Shown here: positions 1 through 7,045 of the stretch, piece by piece | Numbering within the stretch: position 1 is the first letter of the stretch | Layout: each line of letters begins with the position of its first letter | Assembly (NCBI GenBank): GCA_027033555.1 | Contig: JALVLE010000214.1 | Coordinates: 1-11,088 of the forward strand | Length of the DNA stretch: 11,088 bases | Direction: 5' to 3' | From: Caldifarciminota bacterium | GTDB taxonomy: Bacteria; Hydrothermota; Hydrothermia; UBA1063; CAJXJZ01 | Notes under the pieces: model-generated | Database searches by the model: none | Seen by the model: the letters and a program-made list of their open reading frames with translations, nothing else | Told to the model about the DNA's origin: nothing | Translations under genes and position numbers: made by a program

Positions 1-177
1 ACCATACACATTTCCATATCCCCCGTAGGAATACCCCATATATCCTGCTCCATAACCCCATCTCCATCCACGGGGCAACCCGGTCCACGGACAAAAACCC
101 ATTCTTGCCCCAAAACCAAAACCTCTGCCCATTCCCCAGCCTCTACCAAAACCTCTTCCAAATCCTCTACCCCACAT
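1..177 (-). CDS. Gly/Arg/Phe/Trp-rich DUF5320-like small protein, 3' end cut by window edge
   Basis: The minus-strand frame from ATG at 177-175 stays open for 59 codons to the left edge, so the C-terminus is missing. The protein starts MWGRGFGRGFGRGWGMGRGF and then carries GFCPWTGLPRGWRW, followed by a Gly/Tyr-rich stretch. This composition and the RGFG repeats with a short Cys/Pro/Trp segment resemble DUF5320 proteins. From memory, these often lie near NifX/NifB-type iron-molybdenum cluster proteins and Mrp-like ATPases in anaerobes, but their role is unknown. A strong Shine-Dalgarno (AAAGGAGGTG) sits 7 bases before the ATG. A TTGACA/TATCAT promoter overlapped by a Fur box lies just upstream. 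Together these make it a real gene despite its low complexity. It is divergent from the MazG-like gene. Iron- or metal-controlled expression is inferred from the operator. The family call is by composition only. Confidence 0.72.
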   Translation of the reverse strand, partial: MWGRGFGRGFGRGWGMGRGFGFGARMGFCPWTGLPRGWRWGYGAGYMGYSYGGYGNVYG

Positions 178-182
178 ACTTA

Positions 183-193
183 CACCTCCTTTT
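183..193 (-). promoter_or_regulatory. Ribosome binding site of the Gly-rich gene
   Basis: On the minus strand AAAAGGAGGTG precedes the ATG at 177 with 7 bases between GGAGG and the start. It fixes the start codon of an ORF that could otherwise be dismissed as low-complexity sequence. Confidence 0.75.
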
Positions 194-200
194 GCTTATT

Positions 201-219
201 GAAAATGATAATCATTTTC
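201..219. promoter_or_regulatory. Fur-type operator (near-consensus palindrome)
   Basis: GAAAATGATAATCATTTTC is a perfect 9-1-9 inverted repeat, extended by one more pair at 200/220. It matches 17 of 19 positions of the classical Fur box GATAATGATAATCATTATC. It covers the -10 element of the minus-strand promoter for the Gly-rich gene, so bound Fur would block that promoter. It also lies between a weak plus-strand TTGAAA (199-204) and TATGAA (221-226), so the MazG-like operon could be controlled from the same site. A related regulator (PerR, Zur, Mur) cannot be excluded from the site alone. It is not a terminator: the loop would be one base and no U-tract follows. Confidence 0.82.
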
Positions 220-233
220 ATATGAATTGTCAA
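205..233 (-). promoter_or_regulatory. Sigma70-like promoter of the Gly-rich gene
   Basis: Read on the minus strand, the -35 is TTGACA (233-228, 6/6) and the -10 is TATCAT (210-205, 5/6), separated by exactly 17 bases. Transcription would start near 198 and give a leader of about 21 bases before the ATG at 177. The -10 is inside the Fur palindrome. Confidence 0.75.
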
Positions 234-291
234 GAGTTTTTTAGTACATTTTACCCCGTTTATCCTTCTCTTATTCAAAAGGAGTAAAGCC

Positions 292-621
292 ATGACCTTT
301 GAGGAATATGAAAGGCTCGCAGCAAACACTGCCATTTACCCCAAGAGAGGGGAAAATCTAATTTATCCTGTCCTGGGCCTCGCAGGAGAAAGCGGGGAGG
401 TGGCTGAAAAAGTTAAAAAGCTTATAAGAGACAAAAATTACATAATAGATGCTGCATTCAAAGAAGAAATTAAAAAAGAACTTGGCGACGTCCTGTGGTA
501 TATCGCCGCAATATGTTATGAACTTGGCATATCCATGGAAGATGTTGCAACAACAAACATAAAAAAGCTTGCCTCCCGAAAAAAGAGGGGCAAATTGCAG
601 GGTAATGGAGATACAAGATGA
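292..621 (+). CDS. MazG-like nucleoside triphosphate pyrophosphohydrolase
   Basis: A 109-residue single-domain protein of the all-alpha MazG-like family. The family hydrolyses NTPs or dNTPs to the monophosphate and pyrophosphate with Mg2+, usually as nucleotide-pool cleaning in the cytoplasm. The metal site is visible as GESGE (E33, E36) and, 26 residues later, KKELGD (E63, D66), the ExxE...ExxD pattern of the family. The C-terminus RKKRGKLQGNGDTR matches the family's typical RG..GxGDxR tail, so the protein is complete. The start is ATG with AAAAGGAG 7 bases upstream. It appears to be the first gene of an operon with the M23 peptidase, which begins 38 bases after its TGA stop. No good sigma70 promoter was found for it. 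The substrate cannot be told from sequence. Confidence 0.9.
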   Translation: MTFEEYERLAANTAIYPKRGENLIYPVLGLAGESGEVAEKVKKLIRDKNYIIDAAFKEEIKKELGDVLWYIAAICYELGISMEDVATTNIKKLASRKKRGKLQGNGDTR

Positions 622-659
622 TTTGATTATTCATAAACAGAGCCTTATCATTTGAACGT

Positions 660-1568
660 ATGAGACGTCGGCGTTACATTTTTAAGATATATACAGACGG
701 CGCAGATGCAGGTAAAGAGTTCAGTATAAGCGTCAATTTTTTAAAATTACTCGTTTTTGCAGGTATATTTTTTGCGATCTCTTTCGGCGTCCTCTTTTAT
801 CATTTTCTCCATTACAACATTTCAAGCTACAGACTGAACAAATACGCAGTAGAGAATAAATACCTCAGGAACAAAGTAAAAGAGCTGGAAAATAAAGTAG
901 CGCTTTTGGACAGCACCATTGACGAATATTATCATAGGTATGCTGCTCTTGCTACGTATGCCGGAGTGGAACCCCCTCCCAAAGAACTGAAAAATATAGG
1001 TATAGGTGGTATTGTAGAAGAACCTCCATCTCCTGATTTAAAACCGGTCACAAACCTTGATGATCAACTCTCAAAACTTGAACGATTCGTTGACATACAA
1101 CTTTCATCTTTTAAAGACGTAGAAAAAAAGCTTCAGAAGGACAAATTCATAAGAGACCATACTCCTTCAATTCTTCCTTGCAATGGTCGTTTTACCTCGG
1201 GTTTTGGAATGAGAAGGGATCCATTTACAGGAAGAATGCATTTTCACCGAGGGATAGATCTGGCCGCACCTGTTGGAACCCCAGTTTATGCACCTGCTGA
1301 TGGGGTTGTAAAGAAAATCAAATGGGATGTGCGTGGATACGGTTTGTTGCTTGAGATCAATCATGGGATGGGCATAACCACGATTTATGGTCATCTTTCC
1401 AAAGTTCTGGTAAAACCCGGTCAGAAGGTAAAAAGGGGACAGGTAATAGCCAGAGTAGGGAATACCGGTAGATCCACGGGGCCCCATCTTCATTATGAGG
1501 TAAGAATACTAAATAGGCCAGTAAATCCAGTTAATTATATTATTCCCTATCAGACTTTCTTCAATTAA
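660..1568 (+). CDS. Membrane-anchored M23 (LytM-type) metallopeptidase
   Basis: 302 residues. A basic N-terminus (MRRRR) precedes one membrane segment at about 27-49. A Leu/Glu/Lys-rich coiled coil follows at about 57-93, then a Pro-rich linker, a second helical stretch at about 133-162 and an M23 domain at about 176-295. The zinc site is intact: H196 and D200 (HRGID) and H278 (HLHYE), with H245 (YGHL) and H276 as the usual catalytic histidines. M23 enzymes cut peptide cross-links in peptidoglycan, so this should act in the periplasm in wall growth or division. The TM plus coiled-coil layout is like morphogenesis-type M23 proteins. An upstream in-frame TGA at 624-626 and no other start codon support the ATG, though no Shine-Dalgarno is visible, so translation may depend on the MazG-like gene upstream. 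Its TAA overlaps the next gene's ATG by one base. Confidence 0.92.
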   Translation: MRRRRYIFKIYTDGADAGKEFSISVNFLKLLVFAGIFFAISFGVLFYHFLHYNISSYRLNKYAVENKYLRNKVKELENKVALLDSTIDEYYHRYAALATYAGVEPPPKELKNIGIGGIVEEPPSPDLKPVTNLDDQLSKLERFVDIQLSSFKDVEKKLQKDKFIRDHTPSILPCNGRFTSGFGMRRDPFTGRMHFHRGIDLAAPVGTPVYAPADGVVKKIKWDVRGYGLLLEINHGMGITTIYGHLSKVLVKPGQKVKRGQVIARVGNTGRSTGPHLHYEVRILNRPVNPVNYIIPYQTFFN

Positions 1569-4330
1569 TGCTGAGGATAATTATCTTTATTGCACTTTTT
1601 CTTCCTATACATCTTTTCTCCTACACTTTTGGAAAAAACAAATATGAAACCAAAAATTACAGGTGGATGGTAAAAGAGACTCCACACTTTCGTATATTTT
1701 ATTATCAGGGCGAGGATTTTTTAAGTTCTTTTGCAGCTTCAGAGCTTGAAAAAGCACTCTCCGAATACACCGAACTTTTTGGATTCACTCCAAATGATAA
1801 AATCCCTGTAATAATCTATGCATCTTACAAAGATTTTCAGGAAACGAACGTAATACCTGGCATCATAGAAGAGGGTGTAGGCGGATTCACAGAAATTTTA
1901 AAAAACAGAGTTGTGGTACCTTTTTCTGGCTCCTATAAAGAGTTCCGACATGTACTGAGACATGAGCTTGTACACGTCTTCCAGTATAAAGTGATTAAGA
2001 ACAATTACAAAAACTTCCTCTATTCCAGCATCCTCAATACTATTCCACTTTGGGTGATGGAAGGGATGGCAGAATTTTATTCTCTTGGATGGGACACAGA
2101 GAGTGAATCATACATAAGAGACATTGCCCTCACCGGGAAACTTCTATCTATAAAACAACTAAATTTTTATGCTGGCTATATAGTTTACAAAGAAGGACAA
2201 CTAATTTACCGGTATATGTCGGAAAAATTTGGCAAAAAATCGTGCTCCGAGTTTTTCAATACACTTGTGTATACAGGTAATCTTGAAAAAGCCTTTGAGG
2301 AGGTATTTGGAGAGAACCTCAAAACCTTTGATAAAAGGTTCCTGGATTATGTCAAAATGAATTATTATCCAGTGCTCTCCTTTAGAAATCTGGCATCAGT
2401 GGAAGGAAAAACCATTATAGACCATGAAAAATGGAAAAACTTTCTAAATTCTTATCCTCTATTTTCCAGAACAGGAAGCAAAATTTTTCTTATGAGTGAC
2501 AAAAGTGGAAGAACTGATGTTTATATTGTGTCTTTACTGGGGAAAATCAAGAAGAAGATAATAAAAGGAGAAGCCACACCAGACTTTGAGAGTGTACACG
2601 TACTAAGACCGGGTTATGATGTTTCTACCAATGACTCACTTTTTGTAATTGCAAGTCAGACAGGAGAGGGAGATGCGATTTTTATTATTGATCTTGTTAA
2701 AGGTAAAATTGTGTTAAAAAGAAGATTTAATCTTGATGCCATTTATACTCCAGTATTCTCACCTAATGCGAGGAAAATTGCGTTCTCAGGGATAAAAGAT
2801 GGAAAAGAGGACATATATATATACGAAATACAAAAAGATAGCCTTTATATGCTAACCAACGACTATTATGATGACCGGGATCCTCGTTTTAAGGATGACA
2901 CCACAGTGGTCTTTATATCAGATAGAAATACTTTATCTGGATTTTCCTATGGAAGATATGCACTTTTCAGTAAGAGACTTGGAGATACTATCATCACAAG
3001 ACTAACCCCTTACAGAGATATAATGAAGGAGCCCTTTATTGTTGCAAATATTGTGTACTTTATATCAGATGACTCCGGAAGCATTAACATCTTTGCCTAC
3101 TCCATTAGTGAACGCAAATTTTACCGTGTTACCTCTCTATCATCTCAAATTGTAAACTTTTCTGTCTCAAAAGACAACATGCTGGCCTTTACCGCGCTCT
3201 CAAAAGGCGGTTATAACGTGTATTTAAAGGGAGCATCACTTAGGCCCATCCGATTCAAAGAAACGGGTAGGATTTTTAATTACAACCCTGTGGAATATAC
3301 CTCTACAACAAAACTAATTCCTACGCTCTCCCTTGATTATATACACGGATACTTGACATACATGAGCGGATTTGGGGTACAGGGACTCCTGTATCTTGGT
3401 TTATCCGATGAATTGGGGGACAGACGACTGGACATTATAACAGACCTCTCAGGAGACCTGGTAAATTCCAATTTCCTCGTTTCTTATACTTACTTACCAA
3501 GACGACTTGACCATGTATTCAGTGTTTATCAGTACACAGACATTTTCTACGATTCTTACAGAAACTACTATTTTGTCAAATTAACGGGGGCATCATGGGA
3601 TGTATATTATCCCACCAATAAATTTACACGGCTGGAAAGCGGCATAGCTTTTGAACGATACAAAAGTTCAATTTGGCTGGTATCCTCCGGGTACACACGG
3701 AAAATAGAGTTATCCGGGTACAATCTCATGCCAAGAATAGCCCTTGTTTACGATAATGTTGTTTATACCCCTTACGGTGATCCATGGAAAGGGCTGAGGT
3801 TCTATCAGGGAGCAGCTAAATCTATTCCTCTTACCCAAAATTTTTATGACCTTGGGATCATCTTTTCGGATAACAGATACTATCTTGCTTTCAGCAAGAA
3901 AACCACACTGGCCATGCGTGTTATTTTTGGGAAATCGGTTGGGAAAGACAAATATGAGTTTTCTCTTGGAGGAGCAGAGACACTCAGAGGCTATGAATAC
4001 GAAGAATTTACCGGGACAACAATGTTTTTATCAAATATTGAACTCAGACCTCCATTTATTGAATACCTGAAACTCGGTTTTCCACTTCCTGTTACCCTGC
4101 AGGATATAAAAGGGGTAATTTTCATTGATGCTGGAGCCACATGGAATAATAAAAAGCCCAGATTTTTCAAACATAACCTTGAACTTGATGCTCTAAAAGC
4201 AGATATAGGCGCTGGGCTGAGATTCAATCTTGGACTTGGGTACTTGAAACTTGATTGGGCATGGAGAACAAATCTTCACACCATATATTCAGGACCAGAG
4301 TTTAATATCAGTATAGGAAATTACTTTTAA
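1568..4330 (+). CDS. Peptidase MA-like protease, TolB-like propeller and Omp85-like barrel fusion
   Basis: 920 residues in three modules. A signal peptide of about 18-20 residues is followed by a gluzincin-type domain (about 30-265) with RHELVHVF (H132, E133, H136) and a downstream EGMAE (E165), the likely third zinc ligand, as in peptidase MA-like proteins. Residues about 295-560 carry repeated SDxSGxxxVY/IY-type strands (SDKSGRTDVY, ISDRN, ISDDSGSINIF, FSPNARKIAFSG), typical of TolB/WD40-like propellers. From about 580 to the end the sequence alternates as beta strands and contains GGAETLRGYEYEEF (801-814), which resembles the Omp85 loop-6 (V/L)RG(F/Y) motif. The tail GPEFNISIGNYF ends in the aromatic residue expected of a BAM substrate. 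No POTRA domains are seen. It probably sits in the outer membrane with protease and propeller in the periplasm; the substrate is unknown. TAATG overlap with the M23 gene and no own Shine-Dalgarno imply coupled translation. Confidence 0.87.
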   Translation: MLRIIIFIALFLPIHLFSYTFGKNKYETKNYRWMVKETPHFRIFYYQGEDFLSSFAASELEKALSEYTELFGFTPNDKIPVIIYASYKDFQETNVIPGIIEEGVGGFTEILKNRVVVPFSGSYKEFRHVLRHELVHVFQYKVIKNNYKNFLYSSILNTIPLWVMEGMAEFYSLGWDTESESYIRDIALTGKLLSIKQLNFYAGYIVYKEGQLIYRYMSEKFGKKSCSEFFNTLVYTGNLEKAFEEVFGENLKTFDKRFLDYVKMNYYPVLSFRNLASVEGKTIIDHEKWKNFLNSYPLFSRTGSKIFLMSDKSGRTDVYIVSLLGKIKKKIIKGEATPDFESVHVLRPGYDVSTNDSLFVIASQTGEGDAIFIIDLVKGKIVLKRRFNLDAIYTPVFSPNARKIAFSGIKDGKEDIYIYEIQKDSLYMLTNDYYDDRDPRFKDDTTVVFISDRNTLSGFSYGRYALFSKRLGDTIITRLTPYRDIMKEPFIVANIVYFISDDSGSINIFAYSISERKFYRVTSLSSQIVNFSVSKDNMLAFTALSKGGYNVYLKGASLRPIRFKETGRIFNYNPVEYTSTTKLIPTLSLDYIHGYLTYMSGFGVQGLLYLGLSDELGDRRLDIITDLSGDLVNSNFLVSYTYLPRRLDHVFSVYQYTDIFYDSYRNYYFVKLTGASWDVYYPTNKFTRLESGIAFERYKSSIWLVSSGYTRKIELSGYNLMPRIALVYDNVVYTPYGDPWKGLRFYQGAAKSIPLTQNFYDLGIIFSDNRYYLAFSKKTTLAMRVIFGKSVGKDKYEFSLGGAETLRGYEYEEFTGTTMFLSNIELRPPFIEYLKLGFPLPVTLQDIKGVIFIDAGATWNNKKPRFFKHNLELDALKADIGAGLRFNLGLGYLKLDWAWRTNLHTIYSGPEFNISIGNYF

Positions 4331-4331
4331 A

Positions 4332-4360
4332 TGGGGCGCCCACATGGCGCCCCACTTTTT
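4332..4360 (+). terminator. Rho-independent terminator of the MazG-M23-protease/barrel operon
   Basis: TGGGGCGCC (4332-4340) pairs perfectly with GGCGCCCCA (4346-4354) around a 5-base loop, followed by CTTTTT. It begins two bases after the stop codon of the 920-residue protein. On the minus strand the tract after the hairpin is only TTTAAAAG, so it serves the converging lipoprotein gene poorly at best. Confidence 0.9.
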
Positions 4361-4361
4361 G

Positions 4362-5747
4362 TTATTTCTTATAGTAATAAACCACAGATGCACTATCACT
4401 GGTTGCAAATACAAAGCCTATGTTCCCATCGGGATAATTTGAAAGAGCCTTAGAACTACCACCTTGATAAGGGAGAGTATCAGCATGAAACCCTGTACCA
4501 TCAGGAGCAAAAGAATAAACTATTACATTACCCGACGTATATACGTTCGCTGCATAAATTACTCCATCACTGTAAAGCACAGCTCCTATCCACTCGTCAT
4601 GTGGCGGAGTATCTGGAAAACTTATTTTACTAAAAGTATTACCATTATCTTCGGAATACAGCACAATTCTAAGATCATGAACCGGGTCAGCAGGAGAACT
4701 CTTTGCCCTCTTACCCCCGGCTACAATATGACTGCCATCACCATAAATACTCCAGAGCTCGGAAACAGAATCCTCTTCTGGAATACTTAATAGATTCCAT
4801 GTATTTCCACCATCAGTGGAAATGGAAGCAAAACCACCCACTATCTGCCCTGGAACATAGCCTCCCACATATATTCCGCCTGAACTCACATAAGCACATT
4901 GAACATATCCAGGGAAAACATCTTCATGTAATGTCCACGTACTTCCGCCATCGGTGGTACTGTATACATCATCTGCATGGAAAATACATCCCTTGTTGGC
5001 ATCCTCAAACCTTACAATAGTCCCGGTTCCACCCACGAAACCTGAAGGAGTTATATCCTGCCAGGTATTTCCTCCGTCAGTGCTTTTTAAAACAAAGCCA
5101 AAACCTGCTCCATAAAGCACACCTCCTGCATCACATACAGAATAAAATCCTGTTGTATCAACAAGCTCAAAACTCAAACCATAATCCTGAGAAGTATAAA
5201 GCCCTCTACCTGACGCAATGTACAAAGAGCCATCATCAGCAAAAAATACATCCACAGGATAAGCCCATAATTTTCCAAAGTAATTCCAGCCTGCCTCAAC
5301 AAGATGTGTGCCTCTTACGGCCCACCACGAACCGTTATTTTGCACACCAAAACTGTATGTCCCACGCAGAGTATCGTTGGCATAAGAAAGCCGGAAAACA
5401 CATTTAAAGGTATCGTTTGATGTGGACACTGCATAACCGCTTATATGATCTTCGTCCAGCCTTCCCTCCAGTATAAAAGTATCAACAAGGGAAGTATTAT
5501 CCAGGGTCATAGAATCAAAGGATACTTTTATTGATACTGTTTCCTGATGCTGAGCTATTGAAAGATGTATAAGTCCTTCATCATTACTTTGGGATTTTTT
5601 CCATTTGCCTACCCAATTGCCCTGAATATTTACAACTTCTTGATGATTACCATTGCCACTCCCATTGTTATTTTCGTCTTCTCTTTTCTTTTTACAGGAG
5701 ACAACAAGCACTAATCCAATAAGTGTTAACACAAAAAATTTCCGCAT
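4362..5747 (-). CDS. Lipoprotein with Asp-box (BNR/sialidase-type) beta-propeller
   Basis: 461 residues. MRKFF plus a hydrophobic stretch leads to a lipobox VVSC with the lipidated Cys at 18. A charged and Asn/Gly-rich tether (about 19-38) follows, a usual layout for a surface or periplasmic lipoprotein. Residues about 40-148 form a beta-rich domain beginning IQGNWVGKW, which looks like a small lipocalin-like or extracellular fold. From about 160 on there are five Asp boxes: SQDYGLSF (186), STDGGNTW (222), TTDGGSTW (264), STDGGNTW (310) and SEDNGNTF (365). These mark a BNR/YCF48-like propeller. Such propellers are structural or binding platforms; no sialidase catalytic residues were identified, so no glycosidase activity is claimed. 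AAGGAGG lies 6 bases before the ATG. It is alone on its strand, with a perfect consensus promoter, and converges on the operon to its left. Confidence 0.85.
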   Translation of the reverse strand: MRKFFVLTLIGLVLVVSCKKKREDENNNGSGNGNHQEVVNIQGNWVGKWKKSQSNDEGLIHLSIAQHQETVSIKVSFDSMTLDNTSLVDTFILEGRLDEDHISGYAVSTSNDTFKCVFRLSYANDTLRGTYSFGVQNNGSWWAVRGTHLVEAGWNYFGKLWAYPVDVFFADDGSLYIASGRGLYTSQDYGLSFELVDTTGFYSVCDAGGVLYGAGFGFVLKSTDGGNTWQDITPSGFVGGTGTIVRFEDANKGCIFHADDVYSTTDGGSTWTLHEDVFPGYVQCAYVSSGGIYVGGYVPGQIVGGFASISTDGGNTWNLLSIPEEDSVSELWSIYGDGSHIVAGGKRAKSSPADPVHDLRIVLYSEDNGNTFSKISFPDTPPHDEWIGAVLYSDGVIYAANVYTSGNVIVYSFAPDGTGFHADTLPYQGGSSKALSNYPDGNIGFVFATSDSASVVYYYKK

Positions 5748-5768
5748 AACCTTCCTCCTTTTTCAATA

Positions 5769-5797
5769 ATTATATCACATACCACATGCCCTGTCAA
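5769..5797 (-). promoter_or_regulatory. Perfect consensus sigma70-type promoter of the lipoprotein gene
   Basis: On the minus strand TTGACA (5797-5792) is followed after exactly 17 bases by TATAAT (5774-5769). Transcription should begin near 5762, giving a leader of about 15 bases that starts almost at the Shine-Dalgarno. All 12 consensus bases and the spacing are optimal, so strong, largely unregulated expression is expected. Confidence 0.88.
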
Positions 5798-5815
5798 AAG
5801 GATAAAGTAAAAGAA

Positions 5816-5844
5816 TTGCTTTTACGTTTTTGATTCTTTATAAT
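5816..5844 (+). promoter_or_regulatory. Sigma70-type promoter of the beta-barrel gene
   Basis: A weak -35 TTGCTT (5816-5821, 3/6) and a perfect -10 TATAAT (5839-5844) are separated by 17 bases. The predicted start near 5851 leaves about 15 bases before the ATG at 5866. It is divergent from the lipoprotein promoter, with 18 bases between the two -35 elements. Confidence 0.75.
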
Positions 5845-5853
5845 TATTTACAA

Positions 5854-5863
5854 AAGGAGGTGG
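5854..5863 (+). promoter_or_regulatory. Ribosome binding site that fixes the start of the beta-barrel gene
   Basis: AAGGAGGTGG lies 5 bases (counted from GGAGG) before ATG 5866. The TTG at 5830 that would extend the frame by 12 codons is upstream of the predicted transcription start and of this site, so it is not the start. Confidence 0.85.
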
Positions 5864-5865
5864 AT

Positions 5866-6984
5866 ATGAAAAAGTTGATAAGTCTAACTGCAATGTTGCT
5901 CATAACAACTACCCTGATGGCAACGGAAAGCCGTGTGGGTACTATGGGTGGGGATATAAATCTTTTGTTAAATGATGAACAAAACATATTTACTTATCCA
6001 TCCACTGCTCTAAATTTCAAACAGCTTGCTACCCTTGAATTCGGTACACTCCCTTCATGGGGAATGGGAATATATCCTGCAGGCATGATTTCTATTGGTG
6101 ACGATGAGACAAAAATCGTTTTGCTGGGGAACAGACCTATTTATTCAAATAATCATCCCAGGAATCAGATGACTCTTCATGCTTATGGAATAGATATAGC
6201 AAAACAGCTTGGGAATCTCAATCTTGGATTTATGCTCAACCTGGCAACAAGACAGGAAAATACCTCTAATGGGGACACATCTTTTACTTATAACACTCTG
6301 TTCCTTGGCATTATACCTGGATTCAGCTTCAGAAGCGGCAGTATGGGACTGGACATGGCATTTAATTTGACACTCCAGAACTGGAAAGATGAGGGAGAAG
6401 GGGTATCTACTGCGGACACATTTAAATTCGCAGGTTCTCCGTTTATAGAAATTGATACAAGATTTTATACAGGGTCAAGAAGAAGGAAAATAATAGGAGC
6501 CTTTAGCTTCAATTATTTTAAAGACGCTTATGAACATAACGGTGCCAAATTCAACAATGGCAACCAGTTGAATATAAACGCTGAACTTGGAACATGTATT
6601 AAGCCCATAAGGAGTTCAAAACTAATTGGCGGCTTTAATTTCCATTTCAATAACACCAGCACAAGTGATACAAGTGGTGTAACTACCATAAATGCTGGTT
6701 TTGTGCTTGGGGGCGAAGGCCTCATAAGCTCAAAATTTGGTTTAAGGGCAGGGATAAACAGAAACCTCTTTTTCTATACCAAAAACAAAAATGGTTCCCG
6801 GTCTAACTCCCTCCTGCGCTTCGCAGACGACCCTATTAATGTTTCCCTTGGAGCTTTCATAAAGCTTAGAAATGTACGATTTGATGCCAGGATAGCACAT
6901 GATCTTCTCTTTAATGGACCTTACTTTATAACAGGAACACCTTCTACCCTTGCAACAACAGTAAGTGCAATTGTATATTTCTAA
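5866..6984 (+). CDS. Exported outer-membrane beta-barrel protein of unknown function
   Basis: 372 residues from the ATG chosen by the strong Shine-Dalgarno. MKKLISLTAMLLITTTLMA is a typical signal peptide with likely cleavage after A19. The mature part is rich in alternating hydrophobic/polar strands with Gly and aromatic residues (NLGFMLNLATR, GLDMAFNLTLQNW, IGAFSFNYF). It ends TTVSAIVYF, a C-terminal aromatic signal as in proteins inserted by the BAM complex. The mature N-terminus reads SRVGTMGGDINLLLNDEQNI. From memory this resembles a group of uncharacterised barrel proteins in WOR-3-like and related phyla with an MGG...DD/E..N opening, and more distantly PorV/FadL-like barrels. No catalytic motif is seen; a porin or structural role is only a guess. 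It is transcribed alone, divergent from the lipoprotein gene, and ends in its own terminator. Confidence 0.75.
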   Translation: MKKLISLTAMLLITTTLMATESRVGTMGGDINLLLNDEQNIFTYPSTALNFKQLATLEFGTLPSWGMGIYPAGMISIGDDETKIVLLGNRPIYSNNHPRNQMTLHAYGIDIAKQLGNLNLGFMLNLATRQENTSNGDTSFTYNTLFLGIIPGFSFRSGSMGLDMAFNLTLQNWKDEGEGVSTADTFKFAGSPFIEIDTRFYTGSRRRKIIGAFSFNYFKDAYEHNGAKFNNGNQLNINAELGTCIKPIRSSKLIGGFNFHFNNTSTSDTSGVTTINAGFVLGGEGLISSKFGLRAGINRNLFFYTKNKNGSRSNSLLRFADDPINVSLGAFIKLRNVRFDARIAHDLLFNGPYFITGTPSTLATTVSAIVYF

Positions 6985-7000
6985 ATCTCTTAAAAAACGG

Positions 7001-7033
7001 AAAGGAAGGGATTTTATATCCCTTCCTTTTTTT
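7001..7033 (+). terminator. Rho-independent terminator of the beta-barrel gene
   Basis: AAAGGAAGGGAT (7001-7012) pairs with ATCCCTTCCTTT (7018-7029) around a 5-base loop, and the T-run continues to 7033. A run of six A (6992-6997) on the other side could let it work weakly on the minus strand. It ends 12 bases before the ATG of the PIN gene. Confidence 0.9.
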
Positions 7034-7045
7034 ATTTTGTAATTC

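Noticed and set aside
141..172. Short direct repeats as a CRISPR-like or tandem-repeat array
   Set aside because: They are codon-level repeats of the RGFG protein pattern, without spacers.
200..220. The palindrome as a terminator
   Set aside because: The single-base loop, AT-rich stem and absence of a U-tract do not fit; the match to the Fur consensus and position on the -10 do.
105..287. Plus-strand 60-residue frame before the MazG-like gene
   Set aside because: It is antisense to the start of the Gly-rich gene, runs through that gene's Fur box and promoter, and has no ribosome binding site or recognisable protein pattern.
4464..5407. Plus-strand frames opposite the lipoprotein gene
   Set aside because: They lack start signals and resemble no protein; the minus strand has signal, lipobox and Asp boxes in one frame.
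5830..5865. TTG start extending the barrel protein by 12 residues
   Set aside because: It lies within the promoter and upstream of the predicted transcript start; ATG 5866 has a strong ribosome binding site and begins a normal signal peptide.
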